Shown: positions 10,845-19,429 of the stretch, piece by piece
Position numbering within the stretch: position 1 is the first letter of the stretch
Layout of the letters: each line of letters starts with the position of its first letter
Assembly: GCA_004000035.1 (NCBI GenBank)
Contig: RJAE01000007.1
Span: forward strand, 1-64,000
DNA from: Arthrobacter sulfonylureivorans
GTDB taxonomy: Bacteria > Actinomycetota > Actinomycetes > Actinomycetales > Micrococcaceae
Reading direction: 5' to 3'
Length of the DNA: 64,000 bases
Program-made: the position numbers and the translations under genes
The notes under the pieces: generated by a model
What the model saw: the letters and a program-made list of their open reading frames with translations, nothing else
The model's database searches: none
Told to the model about the DNA's origin: nothing

Positions 10845-11012
10845 CATCGGAAGCGGGCGTCCCAGTCGGGCGTCGGTGTCGGGCTCCGCCCGCTGCCGTA
10901 GCCAAAATTCCGCCGATTCCCGCCGCTGCCCTACCGCGGCAGCGCACCGAAATTGGCCCGTCATGGCCGGGAAATCTGCCCCATCGTACGTCCTTCTGTG
11001 TGGCACACCCCT

Positions 11013-11040
11013 TTATTATCAGCATGCTGACTAATAACAT
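11013..11040 (+). promoter_or_regulatory. Palindromic operator and -10 box of the yihY cassette
   Basis: The perfect palindrome TCAGCATGCTGA (11019-11030) is flanked by TTATTA on the left and TAATAA on the right, giving a 25-bp two-fold symmetric site. A TAACAT -10 box (11035-11040) overlaps its right arm, so a bound dimeric regulator would block RNA polymerase. The AGAGGAGG ribosome binding site and ATG of the next gene follow about 40 bp later. A MarR- or TetR-like repressor is a guess; none is encoded nearby. Confidence 0.6.
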
Positions 11041-11079
11041 GAGGGTGTTCCGTCCTAATGAACCACAGAGGAGGCGAAT

Positions 11080-12144
11080 ATGGGCACCGGTACCGAGCAA
11101 GGCACTGCACCACCGCCGGACCATGAGGCCAAGCCTCAGACTCCCCCACAGGTGAAGAAGGCCTCCTGGAAGTACATACTCCGCAAGACTTTCCGTGAAT
11201 TCACCGACGACGACTGTACGGATCTGGCGGCTGGGCTGACGTACTATGGCGTCCTGTCACTGTTCCCGGGTCTGCTGGCCTTGGTTTCCGTTCTGGGACT
11301 GGTGGGACAGGCCGAAAAGACCACGGACGCCATGCTGAGCATGGTGGAGAAGGTGGCGCCGGGCCAAGCGGTCGATGTCATCCGGCAGCCGATTGAGCAG
11401 CTGGCCAGCTCCCAGGGAGCGGGGTTGGCGTTCGTCATCGGCCTGGTAGGTGCCATCTGGTCTGCCTCCGGTTACGTCAACGCTTTCGGCAGGGCCATGA
11501 ACAGGATCTATGAGGTCGACGAGGGCCGGCCGTTCTGGAAACTTCGCCCGGTCATGCTGCTGATCACCATTGTGGTGCTGCTGCTGGCGGTGCTGATGAT
11601 GCTGATGCTGGTGTTGTCCGGGCCGGTCGCACAGGCCGTCGGTTCATTGATCGGTCTCGGCGAAGCGGCACTGACCGTCTGGAACATCGCCAAGTGGCCG
11701 GTGCTGGTCATCTTCGCGGTGGTGATGATCGCAGTGCTGTACTACGCGACGCCCAACGTGAAACAGCCGAAGTTCCGCTGGATGAGCCTCGGCGCCCTGA
11801 TCGCGCTGCTGGTGCTGGCTCTGGCAACCCTCGGCTTTGCCTTCTATGTGGCCAACTTCGGTAACTACAACAAGACCTACGGTGCCATTGGCGGCGTGAT
11901 TGTGCTGCTGCTGTGGTTCTGGCTGGCCAACCTTGCCCTGCTGTTCGGCGCTGAGTTCGACGCAGAGACCGAGCGCGGCCGGCAACTCCAGGCTGGCATC
12001 GCCGCCGAAGAAAACATTCAGCTTCCGGTCCGTGACAGCCGCAAGAGCGACAAGAACGCCGAGAAGGAAGAGGAGGACATCGCGCGGGGCCGCAAGCTCC
12101 GTCATGCCTACGGGCAGGAGGAGGAATCCCGTGAACGCACCTGA
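11080..12144 (+). CDS. YihY/BrkB family inner membrane protein
   Basis: A 354-residue integral membrane protein of the YihY (BrkB, formerly mis-called RNase BN) family. After a soluble N-terminus comes the family pattern FTDDDCTDLAAGLTYYGVLSLFPGLLAL, and further hydrophobic helices lie near 120-145, 165-200, 205-225, 240-265 and 275-300. The motif SASGYVNAFGRAMNRIYEV is typical. The C-terminal tail of about 50 residues is highly charged and cytosolic. The start has a strong AGAGGAGG site. It heads a tight cassette with three further envelope-type genes. The biochemical role of the family is not established. Confidence 0.85.
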   Translation: MGTGTEQGTAPPPDHEAKPQTPPQVKKASWKYILRKTFREFTDDDCTDLAAGLTYYGVLSLFPGLLALVSVLGLVGQAEKTTDAMLSMVEKVAPGQAVDVIRQPIEQLASSQGAGLAFVIGLVGAIWSASGYVNAFGRAMNRIYEVDEGRPFWKLRPVMLLITIVVLLLAVLMMLMLVLSGPVAQAVGSLIGLGEAALTVWNIAKWPVLVIFAVVMIAVLYYATPNVKQPKFRWMSLGALIALLVLALATLGFAFYVANFGNYNKTYGAIGGVIVLLLWFWLANLALLFGAEFDAETERGRQLQAGIAAEENIQLPVRDSRKSDKNAEKEEEDIARGRKLRHAYGQEEESRERT

Positions 12145-12192
12145 AATCACCAGGCCTGACAGGAAGAAACCCGACACAGAAAAGGAATTGCC

Positions 12193-13026
12193 ATGACCAC
12201 GAATTCAAGTTCCGGCAGTTACGACGAGGGAGTTCCCGTTTACCCGGCCGGAGGCGCGGCAGTCCCGCCACCCACGACTCCGCCGGCCACCGGCCAGCCC
12301 AGGAGCGAGACGGCCAAGACCGAAGCGAAGGAAGTAGGTCGCGAGGGAGTCGAAGCCGGCCAGCATGTGGCGCAGACGGCCAAGGGCGAGGCAAAGCAGG
12401 TGGCCCACGAGGCCAAGGAGAAGGCCCGGGACCTGATGTCCGAACTGGGCGACGATGTCTACGGCCAGGCCCACACCCAGCAACAGCGCGTGGCCTCCGG
12501 GCTGCGGTCGATCGGTGAAGAGCTGAGCTCTATGGCCCGCAACTCCGACCAGTCCGGGACCGCGACGCATCTGGTGAGCCGCGCCGCAGACAGGGCGGAC
12601 TCCGTGGCCGGCTGGTTGGAAAACCGCGACCCCGGTTCCCTGCTGGACGAGGTGAAGCGCTTTGCCCGCCAGCGTCCCGGTGCTTTCCTGGCCATCGCGG
12701 CAGGCGCCGGCATGCTGGCCGGCAGGCTGGCCAAGGGCCTGACCGCCGACAGCGGCGGATCGGGCAGCGGCGTCGGAACGGGTCAACGAATGGGCACGCA
12801 CCGTGCCACCGCCGGGCCGGTCTACGCCTCGCCGGAGACGACGGCCGGCAGTTATGAAGCCCAAGGCGCAGCGGGCTTCGCGGCACCGGGTGCGCAGACG
12901 GGTTCGCCCATTGGTGGTGCACCGGCACAGCCTGAGACCACCTACCCGGTTGGCGAACCGCCCCTTGGCGGTCGCGGCACCGCGATCCCGGACCGCAACC
13001 CCTATGACGACGGAGGAACACGATGA
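12193..13026 (+). CDS. Hypothetical membrane-associated protein, second gene of the envelope cassette
   Basis: I do not recognise a named family for this 277-residue protein. It begins with a Pro/Ala-rich segment. Residues 35-80 form a Lys/Glu/Ala-rich amphipathic or coiled-coil stretch (TAKTEAKEVGREG, KQVAHEAKEKARDLM). A short hydrophobic helix, PGAFLAIAAGAGMLAGRLAKG, lies near 165-185, and a low-complexity Gly/Ala/Pro/Thr tail follows. The helix plus amphipathic repeats resembles YtxH/CsbD-like stress proteins and the DUF3618 protein downstream. It lies 48 bp after yihY and overlaps the next start by 4 bp (ATGA), so it is co-translated with the DUF1469 gene. A cell-envelope role is inferred from context only. 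Confidence 0.7.
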   Translation: MTTNSSSGSYDEGVPVYPAGGAAVPPPTTPPATGQPRSETAKTEAKEVGREGVEAGQHVAQTAKGEAKQVAHEAKEKARDLMSELGDDVYGQAHTQQQRVASGLRSIGEELSSMARNSDQSGTATHLVSRAADRADSVAGWLENRDPGSLLDEVKRFARQRPGAFLAIAAGAGMLAGRLAKGLTADSGGSGSGVGTGQRMGTHRATAGPVYASPETTAGSYEAQGAAGFAAPGAQTGSPIGGAPAQPETTYPVGEPPLGGRGTAIPDRNPYDDGGTR

Positions 13027-13484
13027 GCCATCAGCAGGTGCCCGGTAACCAGCGGGTGCCCGGCCAGGATTCCGCCGAACCGACACGGGCGGAAATCAAG
13101 GCCGAGAATGAGTCCCTCGGCGACCTGCTCAGCCAAGTCAGCAAGGACATCTCCGTGTTGATGCGGCAGGAACTGGAGCTTGCGAAGGCCGAGCTTAAGG
13201 AGACCGGCACACGCGCCGGCAAGGGAGCAGGCATGCTGGGCGGAGCCGGTGTGGCCGGCCATTTCGTCCTCCTCTTCCTCTCCCTGGCCCTCTGGACCCT
13301 GATGGCCTACTTCATCGGCCTGGCTTGGTCCGCCCTGATCGTGGCAGTCATCTGGGCCATCATTGCCGCCATCCTCTACTCGGTCGGCCGCAAGCAACTC
13401 AAGACCGTTCAAGGGATGCCCCGCACCGCCGAGTCAGTGAAGAAGATTCCGGAAACATTGAAGCCAAGTGAGGAAGCACGATGA
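13023..13484 (+). CDS. Phage holin superfamily III protein (DUF1469, Actinobacterial holin-X type)
   Basis: A 153-residue small membrane protein. Residues 22-65 are an amphipathic charged region with the characteristic LGDLLSQVSKDISVLMRQE and LELAKAELKE. Two strongly hydrophobic helices lie near 75-97 and 102-125. This is the usual layout of the DUF1469 (Phage_holin_3_6) family, which in actinobacteria is chromosomal and not part of a phage; no phage genes are near. The ATG overlaps the previous stop (ATGA), and its own stop overlaps the next ATG in the same way. Confidence 0.85.
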   Translation: MSHQQVPGNQRVPGQDSAEPTRAEIKAENESLGDLLSQVSKDISVLMRQELELAKAELKETGTRAGKGAGMLGGAGVAGHFVLLFLSLALWTLMAYFIGLAWSALIVAVIWAIIAAILYSVGRKQLKTVQGMPRTAESVKKIPETLKPSEEAR

Positions 13485-14068
13485 GCCAGTCACCAGAAGA
13501 AATTCGAGCCGATATCGAACGGACACGCGCACGGCTGGGCACCGACGTGGACGCGGTCGCGGAGAAAGCCTCGCCGTCGAACATCGTCCACCGGCAGACG
13601 GACAAGGTGAAAGATTCCGTCGGCCGGGTGAAGGACAAGGTCATGGGCGCGGCAGACGACGCCGGTAGCAACACGAAGTCCATGATGCACGACGCCGGCG
13701 AGATGGCCAGCGACTTCCCGCACCGGATTGCGCGCAAGACGGAGGGCAACCCCCTGGCGGCCGGCCTGATCGCCTTCGGCGCCGGCTGGTTGCTGTCCTC
13801 GCTGTTCCCCGCGAGCCGCATGGAGCAGCAGGCAGCCGAACGGGTCAAGGAAGAAGCCCAGCCGGTGGTCCAGCAGGTCAAGGACTCTGCCCAAGAGGTG
13901 GCGCAGGACATGAAGGAGCCCGCCCGGGAGGCCGCCGAGGATCTGAAGTACTCGGCCCAGGACTCGATGGACAGGGTCAAGGCCGAAGGCACGTCCGCCG
14001 CCCAGGACGTCAAGGATCGGGCACAGGAGGCCCGCGGGAATGTGCAGGAGCCGCCGCGGCAGGTCTGA
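13481..14068 (+). CDS. DUF3618 domain-containing protein
   Basis: A 195-residue protein beginning with the DUF3618 signature SPEEIRADIERTRARLGTDVDAV. A long Lys/Asp/Val-rich amphipathic segment follows. Near 85-110 is one hydrophobic helix with GNPLAAGLIAFGAGWLLSSLFPASR, and the C-terminus has heptad-like repeats rich in KEEAQPVVQQVKDSAQE. DUF3618 genes commonly sit directly behind a DUF1469 gene, as here with a 4-bp overlap. The function is unknown; a role in membrane organisation or stress is inferred from the cassette. Confidence 0.85.
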   Translation: MSQSPEEIRADIERTRARLGTDVDAVAEKASPSNIVHRQTDKVKDSVGRVKDKVMGAADDAGSNTKSMMHDAGEMASDFPHRIARKTEGNPLAAGLIAFGAGWLLSSLFPASRMEQQAAERVKEEAQPVVQQVKDSAQEVAQDMKEPAREAAEDLKYSAQDSMDRVKAEGTSAAQDVKDRAQEARGNVQEPPRQV

Positions 14069-14112
14069 TCCGAGGTCTGATCCGTCTCGGATCGCGTCCC
14101 ACGGCGCGGTAG

Positions 14113-14151
14113 TCCGGCGCCGGGAGAGCCCCTTGGGCCCCCGGCGCCGGA
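14113..14151. terminator. Terminator between the DUF3618 gene and glgX
   Basis: A 12-bp perfect stem (TCCGGCGCCGGG / CCCGGCGCCGGA) with a 15-nt loop sits between two convergent genes and is followed by TTTA on the plus strand. It probably serves both directions. Confidence 0.6.
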
Positions 14152-14152
14152 T

Positions 14153-16258
14153 TTATGTCAGGCGGTAGATCGAGATGGCGTTGGCGCCCACAATGTCCTT
14201 CTCGCCGCTGCGGATCTTGGCCCCGCGTCGTTGATCGTCGACGTGCGAGGTGGTGTAGAGCAGCTCGAACGGAATCTTTTCGCCGCGGTGCTTGCCGAAC
14301 TCCTGCAGCGACCGTGGATCGGGCATCACGATCTTCTGCGGCTGGCGCCCCCCGTTGATGACCACCAGACCGTCAATCACGCCTTGCGGCGACCCCATCA
14401 GCAGCTGGACCATGCGGCTGTCGGGGTCGTTCCAGTCCTCCGGCGTCATCGGTTCGCCGTCGGCATTGAACCAGAGCAGGTAGGAACTCTCCTCCCGCGC
14501 CGGATAGTTGTAGGGCTGGTGCGCCAGGAAGGACCGGCGGATCCGGATCAGCCGGCGGGTGACATCAAACATGCGGTGTTCGCGCTCATCCAGCTGCCAG
14601 TTGGTCCAGGCCAGGGCGTTGTCCTGGCAGTACGCGTTGTTGTTCCCCTGTTGGCTGCGCCCGATCTCGTCCCCAGCGCAGATCATCGGCACCCCCAGCG
14701 ACAGCAGCAAAGTGGCCATCAGGTTCCGCGCAGTCCGCTCCCGCGCATCCAGGATCCGGCTGTCCCCGGTGTGCCCCTCGACGCCGTGGTTGTAGCTGCG
14801 GTTGTGGTCGTGGCCGTCGCGGTTTTCTTCGCCGTTCGCCTCATTGTGCTTGCGGAGGTACGACGTCAGGTCGGCCAGAGTGAAACCGTCATGGGCGGTG
14901 ACGAAGTTCAGCGAAGCCAGCGCCGTGCGGCCGGAACCGACGAACAGCTCGGTGGACCCGGCCAGGCAACTGGCCAGCCTGGCCACGGTCCCGCCCTGCC
15001 CGCCGGAGGCCGCTGCGGCCTGGTCGCCCAGCCAAAAATCACGGACGGTATCGCGGAAGTTATCGTTCCAGTCGGTCCAGCCAGGCGGGAAGTGGCCGGT
15101 CTGCCAGCCGCCGTCGCCCACGTCCCACGGCTCGGAGACTAGTTTGGCTCCGGACAAAACGGAGTCGGCGCCGACGGCCACCAGGAACGGATGGCGGGGA
15201 TTGAAGTGGTTCTGCCCATCGCGGCCCAGGGACACGGCCAGGTCGAAGCGGAAGCCGTCAATGTGGAACTCTTCCACCCAGTAGCGCAGCGAGTCCAGCG
15301 CCAACTGGATCACCCGCGGCTCGTTGAAGTTCATCGTGTTCCCGCAGCCGGTGGTGTCCAGGTAGTTCCCGTGGCCATCGTGCCGGTAGTACACGTGGTC
15401 AGCCAGACCGCGGAAGGAATACGTGTCCTGGTCTTTCCCGCCCTCGGCTGTGTGGTTGTAGACCACGTCCAGGAGCACCTCGATCCCCACCGAGTGCAGC
15501 TTCTTTACCATCGCGCGGAACTCGTCCTGCACGGCGCGCGGACCCGCGGCTTGCGCGGCCGCGGTGGCGTAGCCCGGCCAGAGCGCGAAGAAGCCCAGCG
15601 TGTTGTAGCCCCAGTAGTTGGCCAGGCCCAGGTCCTGCAGGTGCGGCTCGTCCAGGTGGTAGTGCACCGGCAGCAGCTCCAGCGTGGTGATTCCCAGTTC
15701 CAGCAGGTAATCGACCATCACCGGGTGCGCCAGGCCGGCGTAGGTACCGCGCAGCTCTTCCGGAATCTCCGGGTGCAGCATGGTCTGGCCCTTGACGTGG
15801 CACTCGTAGACCACTGTGTCCCGCCAGGGCACGTGCGGGCGCGAGTCGTCTCCCCAGTCGAAGCCGCCGGTGACGTACACGGAACGCAGCACCCCGCCGT
15901 CGTCGTCAATGGCACGCCCATACGGGTCCAGCAGCAGCTGCCCCGAGGCCGGCAGCGCCTGGCCGTGCGGCCAGAAGGCGTACCGGCTGCCGGCGTCCAG
16001 GCCCTTGACCGTGCCGTGGTGCACGCCGTCGGTGAAGGCCTTCAGTTCAACGCGCTGCCAGGCGCCGCTTGCGTCCTGGAAGTGCACGTCCAGCGTGGCG
16101 TGCCCAGGGGCGAACACCGCCACATTCACCGCACCGGGGATCGCCGGCATCCCCGGTGCCGTGGCGCTGACCCCCAGCGGGAACGCCCGGGAAAGCTGTG
16201 GCGGGCGGACCGGCAGCTTGGGGGAAATGCTCTTGGCGTGACGGGCCAAACGGTCCAC
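14153..16258 (-). CDS. glgX: Glycogen debranching enzyme GlgX
   Basis: A 701-residue GH13 isoamylase-type enzyme that hydrolyses alpha-1,6 branches left by phosphorylase. It has an N-terminal CBM48-like domain (AVNVAVFAPGHATLDV), DTVVYECHVKGQTMLHPEIPEE-type wording, VLLDVVYNHTAEG, the nucleophile motif HIDGFRFDLAVSLGRD and FVTAHDGFTLADL. The GTG at 16258 follows the rlmB stop by 6 bp with TAGGAG between, so glgX is probably the last gene of an rlmB-glgX unit. It lies 3.3 kb from glgP, within the same glucan-metabolism neighbourhood but on the opposite strand. Confidence 0.93.
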   Translation of the reverse strand: MDRLARHAKSISPKLPVRPPQLSRAFPLGVSATAPGMPAIPGAVNVAVFAPGHATLDVHFQDASGAWQRVELKAFTDGVHHGTVKGLDAGSRYAFWPHGQALPASGQLLLDPYGRAIDDDGGVLRSVYVTGGFDWGDDSRPHVPWRDTVVYECHVKGQTMLHPEIPEELRGTYAGLAHPVMVDYLLELGITTLELLPVHYHLDEPHLQDLGLANYWGYNTLGFFALWPGYATAAAQAAGPRAVQDEFRAMVKKLHSVGIEVLLDVVYNHTAEGGKDQDTYSFRGLADHVYYRHDGHGNYLDTTGCGNTMNFNEPRVIQLALDSLRYWVEEFHIDGFRFDLAVSLGRDGQNHFNPRHPFLVAVGADSVLSGAKLVSEPWDVGDGGWQTGHFPPGWTDWNDNFRDTVRDFWLGDQAAAASGGQGGTVARLASCLAGSTELFVGSGRTALASLNFVTAHDGFTLADLTSYLRKHNEANGEENRDGHDHNRSYNHGVEGHTGDSRILDARERTARNLMATLLLSLGVPMICAGDEIGRSQQGNNNAYCQDNALAWTNWQLDEREHRMFDVTRRLIRIRRSFLAHQPYNYPAREESSYLLWFNADGEPMTPEDWNDPDSRMVQLLMGSPQGVIDGLVVINGGRQPQKIVMPDPRSLQEFGKHRGEKIPFELLYTTSHVDDQRRGAKIRSGEKDIVGANAISIYRLT

Positions 16259-16264
16259 CTGCTC

Positions 16265-17242
16265 CTAGCGGGCGCGCTGCCGCGATATCTCGTACAAGCT
16301 GATGCCCACGGCCATCGAGGCGTTGAGCGATTCCATCGCCGAATCGATCGGGATGGAGACAATCTGGTCGCAGTTCTCCCGGACCAGCCGGGAGAGGCCC
16401 TTGCCCTCGGAACCGACGACCAGGCACACCGGCTCGGTGGCCAGGGACAGGTCGGGCAGCGACACGTCGCCCTCGCCGTCCAGGCCCAGCACGAAGATGC
16501 CCAGCTGCTGGAAGGCCTTGAGCGTGTTGTTCAGGTTGTTCGCCTTGGCCACCGGGACGCGAACGGCCGCGCCGGCGCTGGTCTTCCAGGCGGAGGCCGT
16601 CATGCCCACGGAGCGGCGCTCGGGCACCACCACGCCGTGGCCGCTGAAGGCGGACGCGGAGCGGATGATGGCTCCGAGGTTGCGCGGATCGGTAATCCCG
16701 TCCAGTGCCACGAACAGCGGGGCATTGTTGATGTACCCCTTCTTGAACTTGGCCATGCTTTCCTCGGCCAACTCCAGCGCGTCCTGGTATTCGTAGGGCG
16801 GGATCTGCAAGACCAGGCCCTGGTGGACGGCGTCGTCGGTCATCCGGTCCAGTTCGGTCTTGTGCGACTCCAGCACCGGGATGCCGCGTTCGGCGGCGAT
16901 CTTCAGCGATTCCTTGACCCGGTCGTCCATCTCGATCCGGACTGCCACGTGCAGCGCCTTGGCGGGCACCTCGGCGCGCAGGGCTTCCACCACGGAATTG
17001 CGTCCGGTCACCATCTCGCCGGCGGTCTTGCCCCGGCGGGCGGCGGGGCGCTGGCCGCCCTGGTGTTTGGCGGCCGAGCGTTCGGAGAGCTGCTTGGTGC
17101 GGTACGCCTTGTGGTACGGGCGGTCTTCGGCCTTCGGCGTCGGCCCTTTGCCTTCGAGCGCCTTGCGCCCATGGCCGCCGGTTCCTGTGGTGGGTCCCTT
17201 CTTGGACTTGCGCACCGCTCCGGGGCGAGGTTTGTTGGCCAT
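16265..17242 (-). CDS. rlmB: 23S rRNA (guanosine-2'-O-)-methyltransferase RlmB (SpoU family)
   Basis: A 325-residue SPOUT methyltransferase, predicted to methylate G2251 of 23S rRNA. Residues 1-75 are a basic, Gly/Lys/Arg-rich extension seen in actinobacterial homologues. Next is the substrate-binding domain starting ETVTGRNSVVEAL-like (here GEMVTGRNSVVEALRAEVPA). The three SpoU motifs follow: TDPRNLGAIIRSASAF, LVVGSEGKGL and IPIDSAMESLNASMAVGI. AAAGGT precedes the ATG by 8 nt. The position after cysS matches the Rv3579c-Rv3580c order of M. tuberculosis. Confidence 0.93.
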   Translation of the reverse strand: MANKPRPGAVRKSKKGPTTGTGGHGRKALEGKGPTPKAEDRPYHKAYRTKQLSERSAAKHQGGQRPAARRGKTAGEMVTGRNSVVEALRAEVPAKALHVAVRIEMDDRVKESLKIAAERGIPVLESHKTELDRMTDDAVHQGLVLQIPPYEYQDALELAEESMAKFKKGYINNAPLFVALDGITDPRNLGAIIRSASAFSGHGVVVPERRSVGMTASAWKTSAGAAVRVPVAKANNLNNTLKAFQQLGIFVLGLDGEGDVSLPDLSLATEPVCLVVGSEGKGLSRLVRENCDQIVSIPIDSAMESLNASMAVGISLYEISRQRAR

Positions 17243-17306
17243 CGAAAACTACCTTTGGTGTTGGGGAAGGTGGGTTCCCGCTGGCGCACACCGGGGGTGG
17301 CCGGCT

Positions 17307-17329
17307 AGCCAGACGGGAACCGTCTGGCT
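17307..17329. terminator. Hairpin between cysS and rlmB
   Basis: A 10-bp perfect stem (AGCCAGACGG / CCGTCTGGCT) closes a GAA loop in the 118-bp gap between two co-directional genes. Neither side shows a good T-run in the minus direction, so it may be a weak terminator, a processing signal or an attenuator. Confidence 0.45.
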
Positions 17330-17360
17330 TAAAGGGTACCGCCAACCGTGCCGGCTGCCG

Positions 17361-18821
17361 TCAGCCGAGGCTCCAGCTCGCGCCCTCGGCCGAGTCCTCC
17401 ACCACGATTCCGGCTTCGGCCAGGGTGTCGCGGATGGCGTCGGCACGGGACCAGTCCTTGGCCGACCGGGCCGCACGGCGCTCCTCCAACTGGGCGCGCA
17501 CCAGCGTGTCCAGGGCCTGGTGCGCGGCGGTGTCCGCGCCGCCGGAATGCCAGTGCGGATCCAGCGGGTTGATGTGCAGCACGTCGGTCATGGCCATGAC
17601 CTGATGCAGCGCGCGGGTGGCCGCTTCCTTGTCCTTGGCGTCCAGCGCGGTGTTGCCGGCGCGGACCGTTTCGTGCACCGCGGCCAGCGCCTGCGGCACG
17701 TTGAGGTCGTCGTCCATCGCGGCGGCAAACGCCTCCGGCACGCGTTCGGTCACTACGAACCCGAACTGCTCGCCGTAGAGGAACTTCAGCGCCCGCTGCA
17801 TGAAGCCTTCGATCCGCTCCACCGCGGCGGCCGCTTCCACCAGCGAACCGGGGTTGTAGTCCAGCGCGGACCGGTACTGCGCCTGGCCCAGGTAGTAGCG
17901 GACCACCAGCGGCCTGGCGTCCTGGAGCATTTGCGCCGGCGTGATGATGTTGCCGATTGACTTGGACATCTTCTCGCCCTCAAAGGTGACCATGCCGTTG
18001 TGCATCCAGAAGTTGGCGAAGCCCTGACCGGCCGCCCGGGACTGCGCCACTTCGTTCTCGTGGTGCGGGAAGCGCAGGTCCAGCCCGCCGCCGTGGATAT
18101 CGAACTCGGTGCCAAGGTATTTGGTGACCATGGCCGAGCACTCCAGGTGCCAGCCCGGCCGGCCGGCGCCCCACGGGCTGGCCCAACTGGCGGTCTCCGG
18201 CTCCCCTTCCTTGTGCCCCTTCCAGAGCGCAAAGTCGCGCGGATCCTTCTTGCCGCGCGGGCCGGCGTCGGGCGCGGCCTGCATATCCTCGATCCGCTGG
18301 TGCGTCAGCGAGCCGTATTCCGGCCAGGAACGCACGTCGAAGTAGACGTCGCCGGAGTCGTCCAGCGCAGGGTAGGCGTGGCCGCGGTCGATCAGCTGCT
18401 GGATCAGCCGGTGCATCTCCGGGATGTGGCCGGTGGCGCGCGGTTCGTAAGTCGGCCGTTCCACGCCCAGCGCGTCGTAGGCCTTGGCGAACTCCTGCTC
18501 ATAGCGGTAGGCCAGCGCCCACCAGGGCTCGTTCGGGACCGGCACCATCGGGTCCTCGGCGGCGTCCGGGCGGAAGGAATCGGCGGACTTGACCAGGATC
18601 TTGTCGTCAATATCCGTCACGTTGCGCACCACGGTGACGTCATAGCCGCTGTAGCGCAGCCAGCGGGTGAGCTGGTCGAACGCGATGGCCGAGCGGATAT
18701 GGCCCACGTGCGGATCCCCCTGCACCGTGGCGCCGCAGTAATAGAGCCCCACCTTGCCCGGGACCAGCGGGACGAAATCGCGGACTTGCGCGGTGGCGGT
18801 GTCATAGAATCTCAGGCTCAC
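17361..18821 (-). CDS. cysS: Cysteine--tRNA ligase
   Basis: A 486-residue class I aminoacyl-tRNA synthetase. It has the HIGH-type motif PHVGHIRSA, the zinc-ligand Cys in YYCGATVQG, the WHLECSAM motif, HHENEVAQS and the KMSKS motif [10 protein letters not shown]. The N-terminus of the CysS family ([12 protein letters not shown]) fits a start at the GTG at 18821. A TACGCT -10 box lies 6 nt upstream of that GTG with no ribosome binding site, so the mRNA is probably leaderless; the longer ORF to 18908 is unlikely. MshC, the mycothiol ligase paralogue, is the only realistic alternative, but the full-length C-terminal DALR-like part favours CysS. Confidence 0.95.
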   Translation of the reverse strand: MSLRFYDTATAQVRDFVPLVPGKVGLYYCGATVQGDPHVGHIRSAIAFDQLTRWLRYSGYDVTVVRNVTDIDDKILVKSADSFRPDAAEDPMVPVPNEPWWALAYRYEQEFAKAYDALGVERPTYEPRATGHIPEMHRLIQQLIDRGHAYPALDDSGDVYFDVRSWPEYGSLTHQRIEDMQAAPDAGPRGKKDPRDFALWKGHKEGEPETASWASPWGAGRPGWHLECSAMVTKYLGTEFDIHGGGLDLRFPHHENEVAQSRAAGQGFANFWMHNGMVTFEGEKMSKSIGNIITPAQMLQDARPLVVRYYLGQAQYRSALDYNPGSLVEAAAAVERIEGFMQRALKFLYGEQFGFVVTERVPEAFAAAMDDDLNVPQALAAVHETVRAGNTALDAKDKEAATRALHQVMAMTDVLHINPLDPHWHSGGADTAAHQALDTLVRAQLEERRAARSAKDWSRADAIRDTLAEAGIVVEDSAEGASWSLG

Positions 18822-18827
18822 CGCTCT

Positions 18828-18833
18828 AGCGTA
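18828..18833 (-). promoter_or_regulatory. Leaderless -10 box of cysS
   Basis: TACGCT ends 6 nt before the GTG of cysS on the minus strand. It lies in the 105-bp gap after ispF. Confidence 0.6.
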
Positions 18834-18926
18834 GCCGCGCCCGCGGTACCGGTGCGAACCGTTGAGCCCCGTTGCGCACCGCCCCAGCGCGGAGCACGGA
18901 GCCGGCAATCCGTCCGGTGTTGGCCC

Positions 18927-19427
18927 CTAGCGGACGGAAACAACGACGGCGGTGGCCACCGCCGCGATTCCCTCGCCACGGCCGGTGAACCCCAACCCGT
19001 CGCTGGTGGTGGCGGAAACGCTGACCGGTGCGCCGGCGGCCTCGCTGAGTACAGCCTCGGATTCGCTCCGGCGCGGGCCGAACTTGGGCCGGTTGCAGAC
19101 CAGTTGGACCGCAATATTGCCGATCTCGAAGCCGGCCTCGCGGACAATCCGGGCAGCCTCGGAGAGCAGCCGCACGCCGGAAGCGCCCGCGTACTCCGGC
19201 CGGTCGGTGCCGAAGTGCGTGCCGAGGTCGCCGACCCCGGCCGCGGAGAACAGCGCGTCGGCGGCCGCGTGCGCGGCGGCATCGCCGTCGGAATGCCCGG
19301 CCAGGCCCTGCTCCCCTTCCCACAGCAGGCCGCCCAGCCACAACGGCTGAGGGTCGGCCATGGTGGCGAAAGCGTGCACGTCCACACCGATTCCGGTGCG
19401 CGGGATGGGATACGGGAAGTCGGGCAC
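18927..19427 (-). CDS. ispF: 2-C-methyl-D-erythritol 2,4-cyclodiphosphate synthase
   Basis: A 166-residue enzyme of the non-mevalonate isoprenoid pathway. It forms the cyclodiphosphate from CDP-ME 2-phosphate. The metal-site motif GIGVDVHAF is at the start, followed by [16 protein letters not shown], the conserved [10 protein letters not shown] region and a C-terminal [17 protein letters not shown]. The GTG start lies 2 bp after the ispD stop, with GGAAGG at the end of ispD as ribosome binding site, so the two are co-translated. Confidence 0.95.
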   Translation of the reverse strand: MPDFPYPIPRTGIGVDVHAFATMADPQPLWLGGLLWEGEQGLAGHSDGDAAAHAAADALFSAAGVGDLGTHFGTDRPEYAGASGVRLLSEAARIVREAGFEIGNIAVQLVCNRPKFGPRRSESEAVLSEAAGAPVSVSATTSDGLGFTGRGEGIAAVATAVVVSVR

Positions 19428-19429
19428 AA

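Noticed and set aside
8595-11006. An 803-codon open frame on the minus strand
   Set aside because: It is antisense to glgP and continues into the intergenic region without any recognisable protein feature.
11080-12144. Annotation of the YihY protein as ribonuclease BN
   Set aside because: It is an integral membrane protein of the BrkB/YihY family; RNase BN activity belongs to an unrelated metallo-beta-lactamase protein.
13023-13484. A prophage remnant, because of the holin-like protein
   Set aside because: The DUF1469 family is chromosomal in actinobacteria, and no endolysin, integrase, capsid gene or attachment repeat is present.
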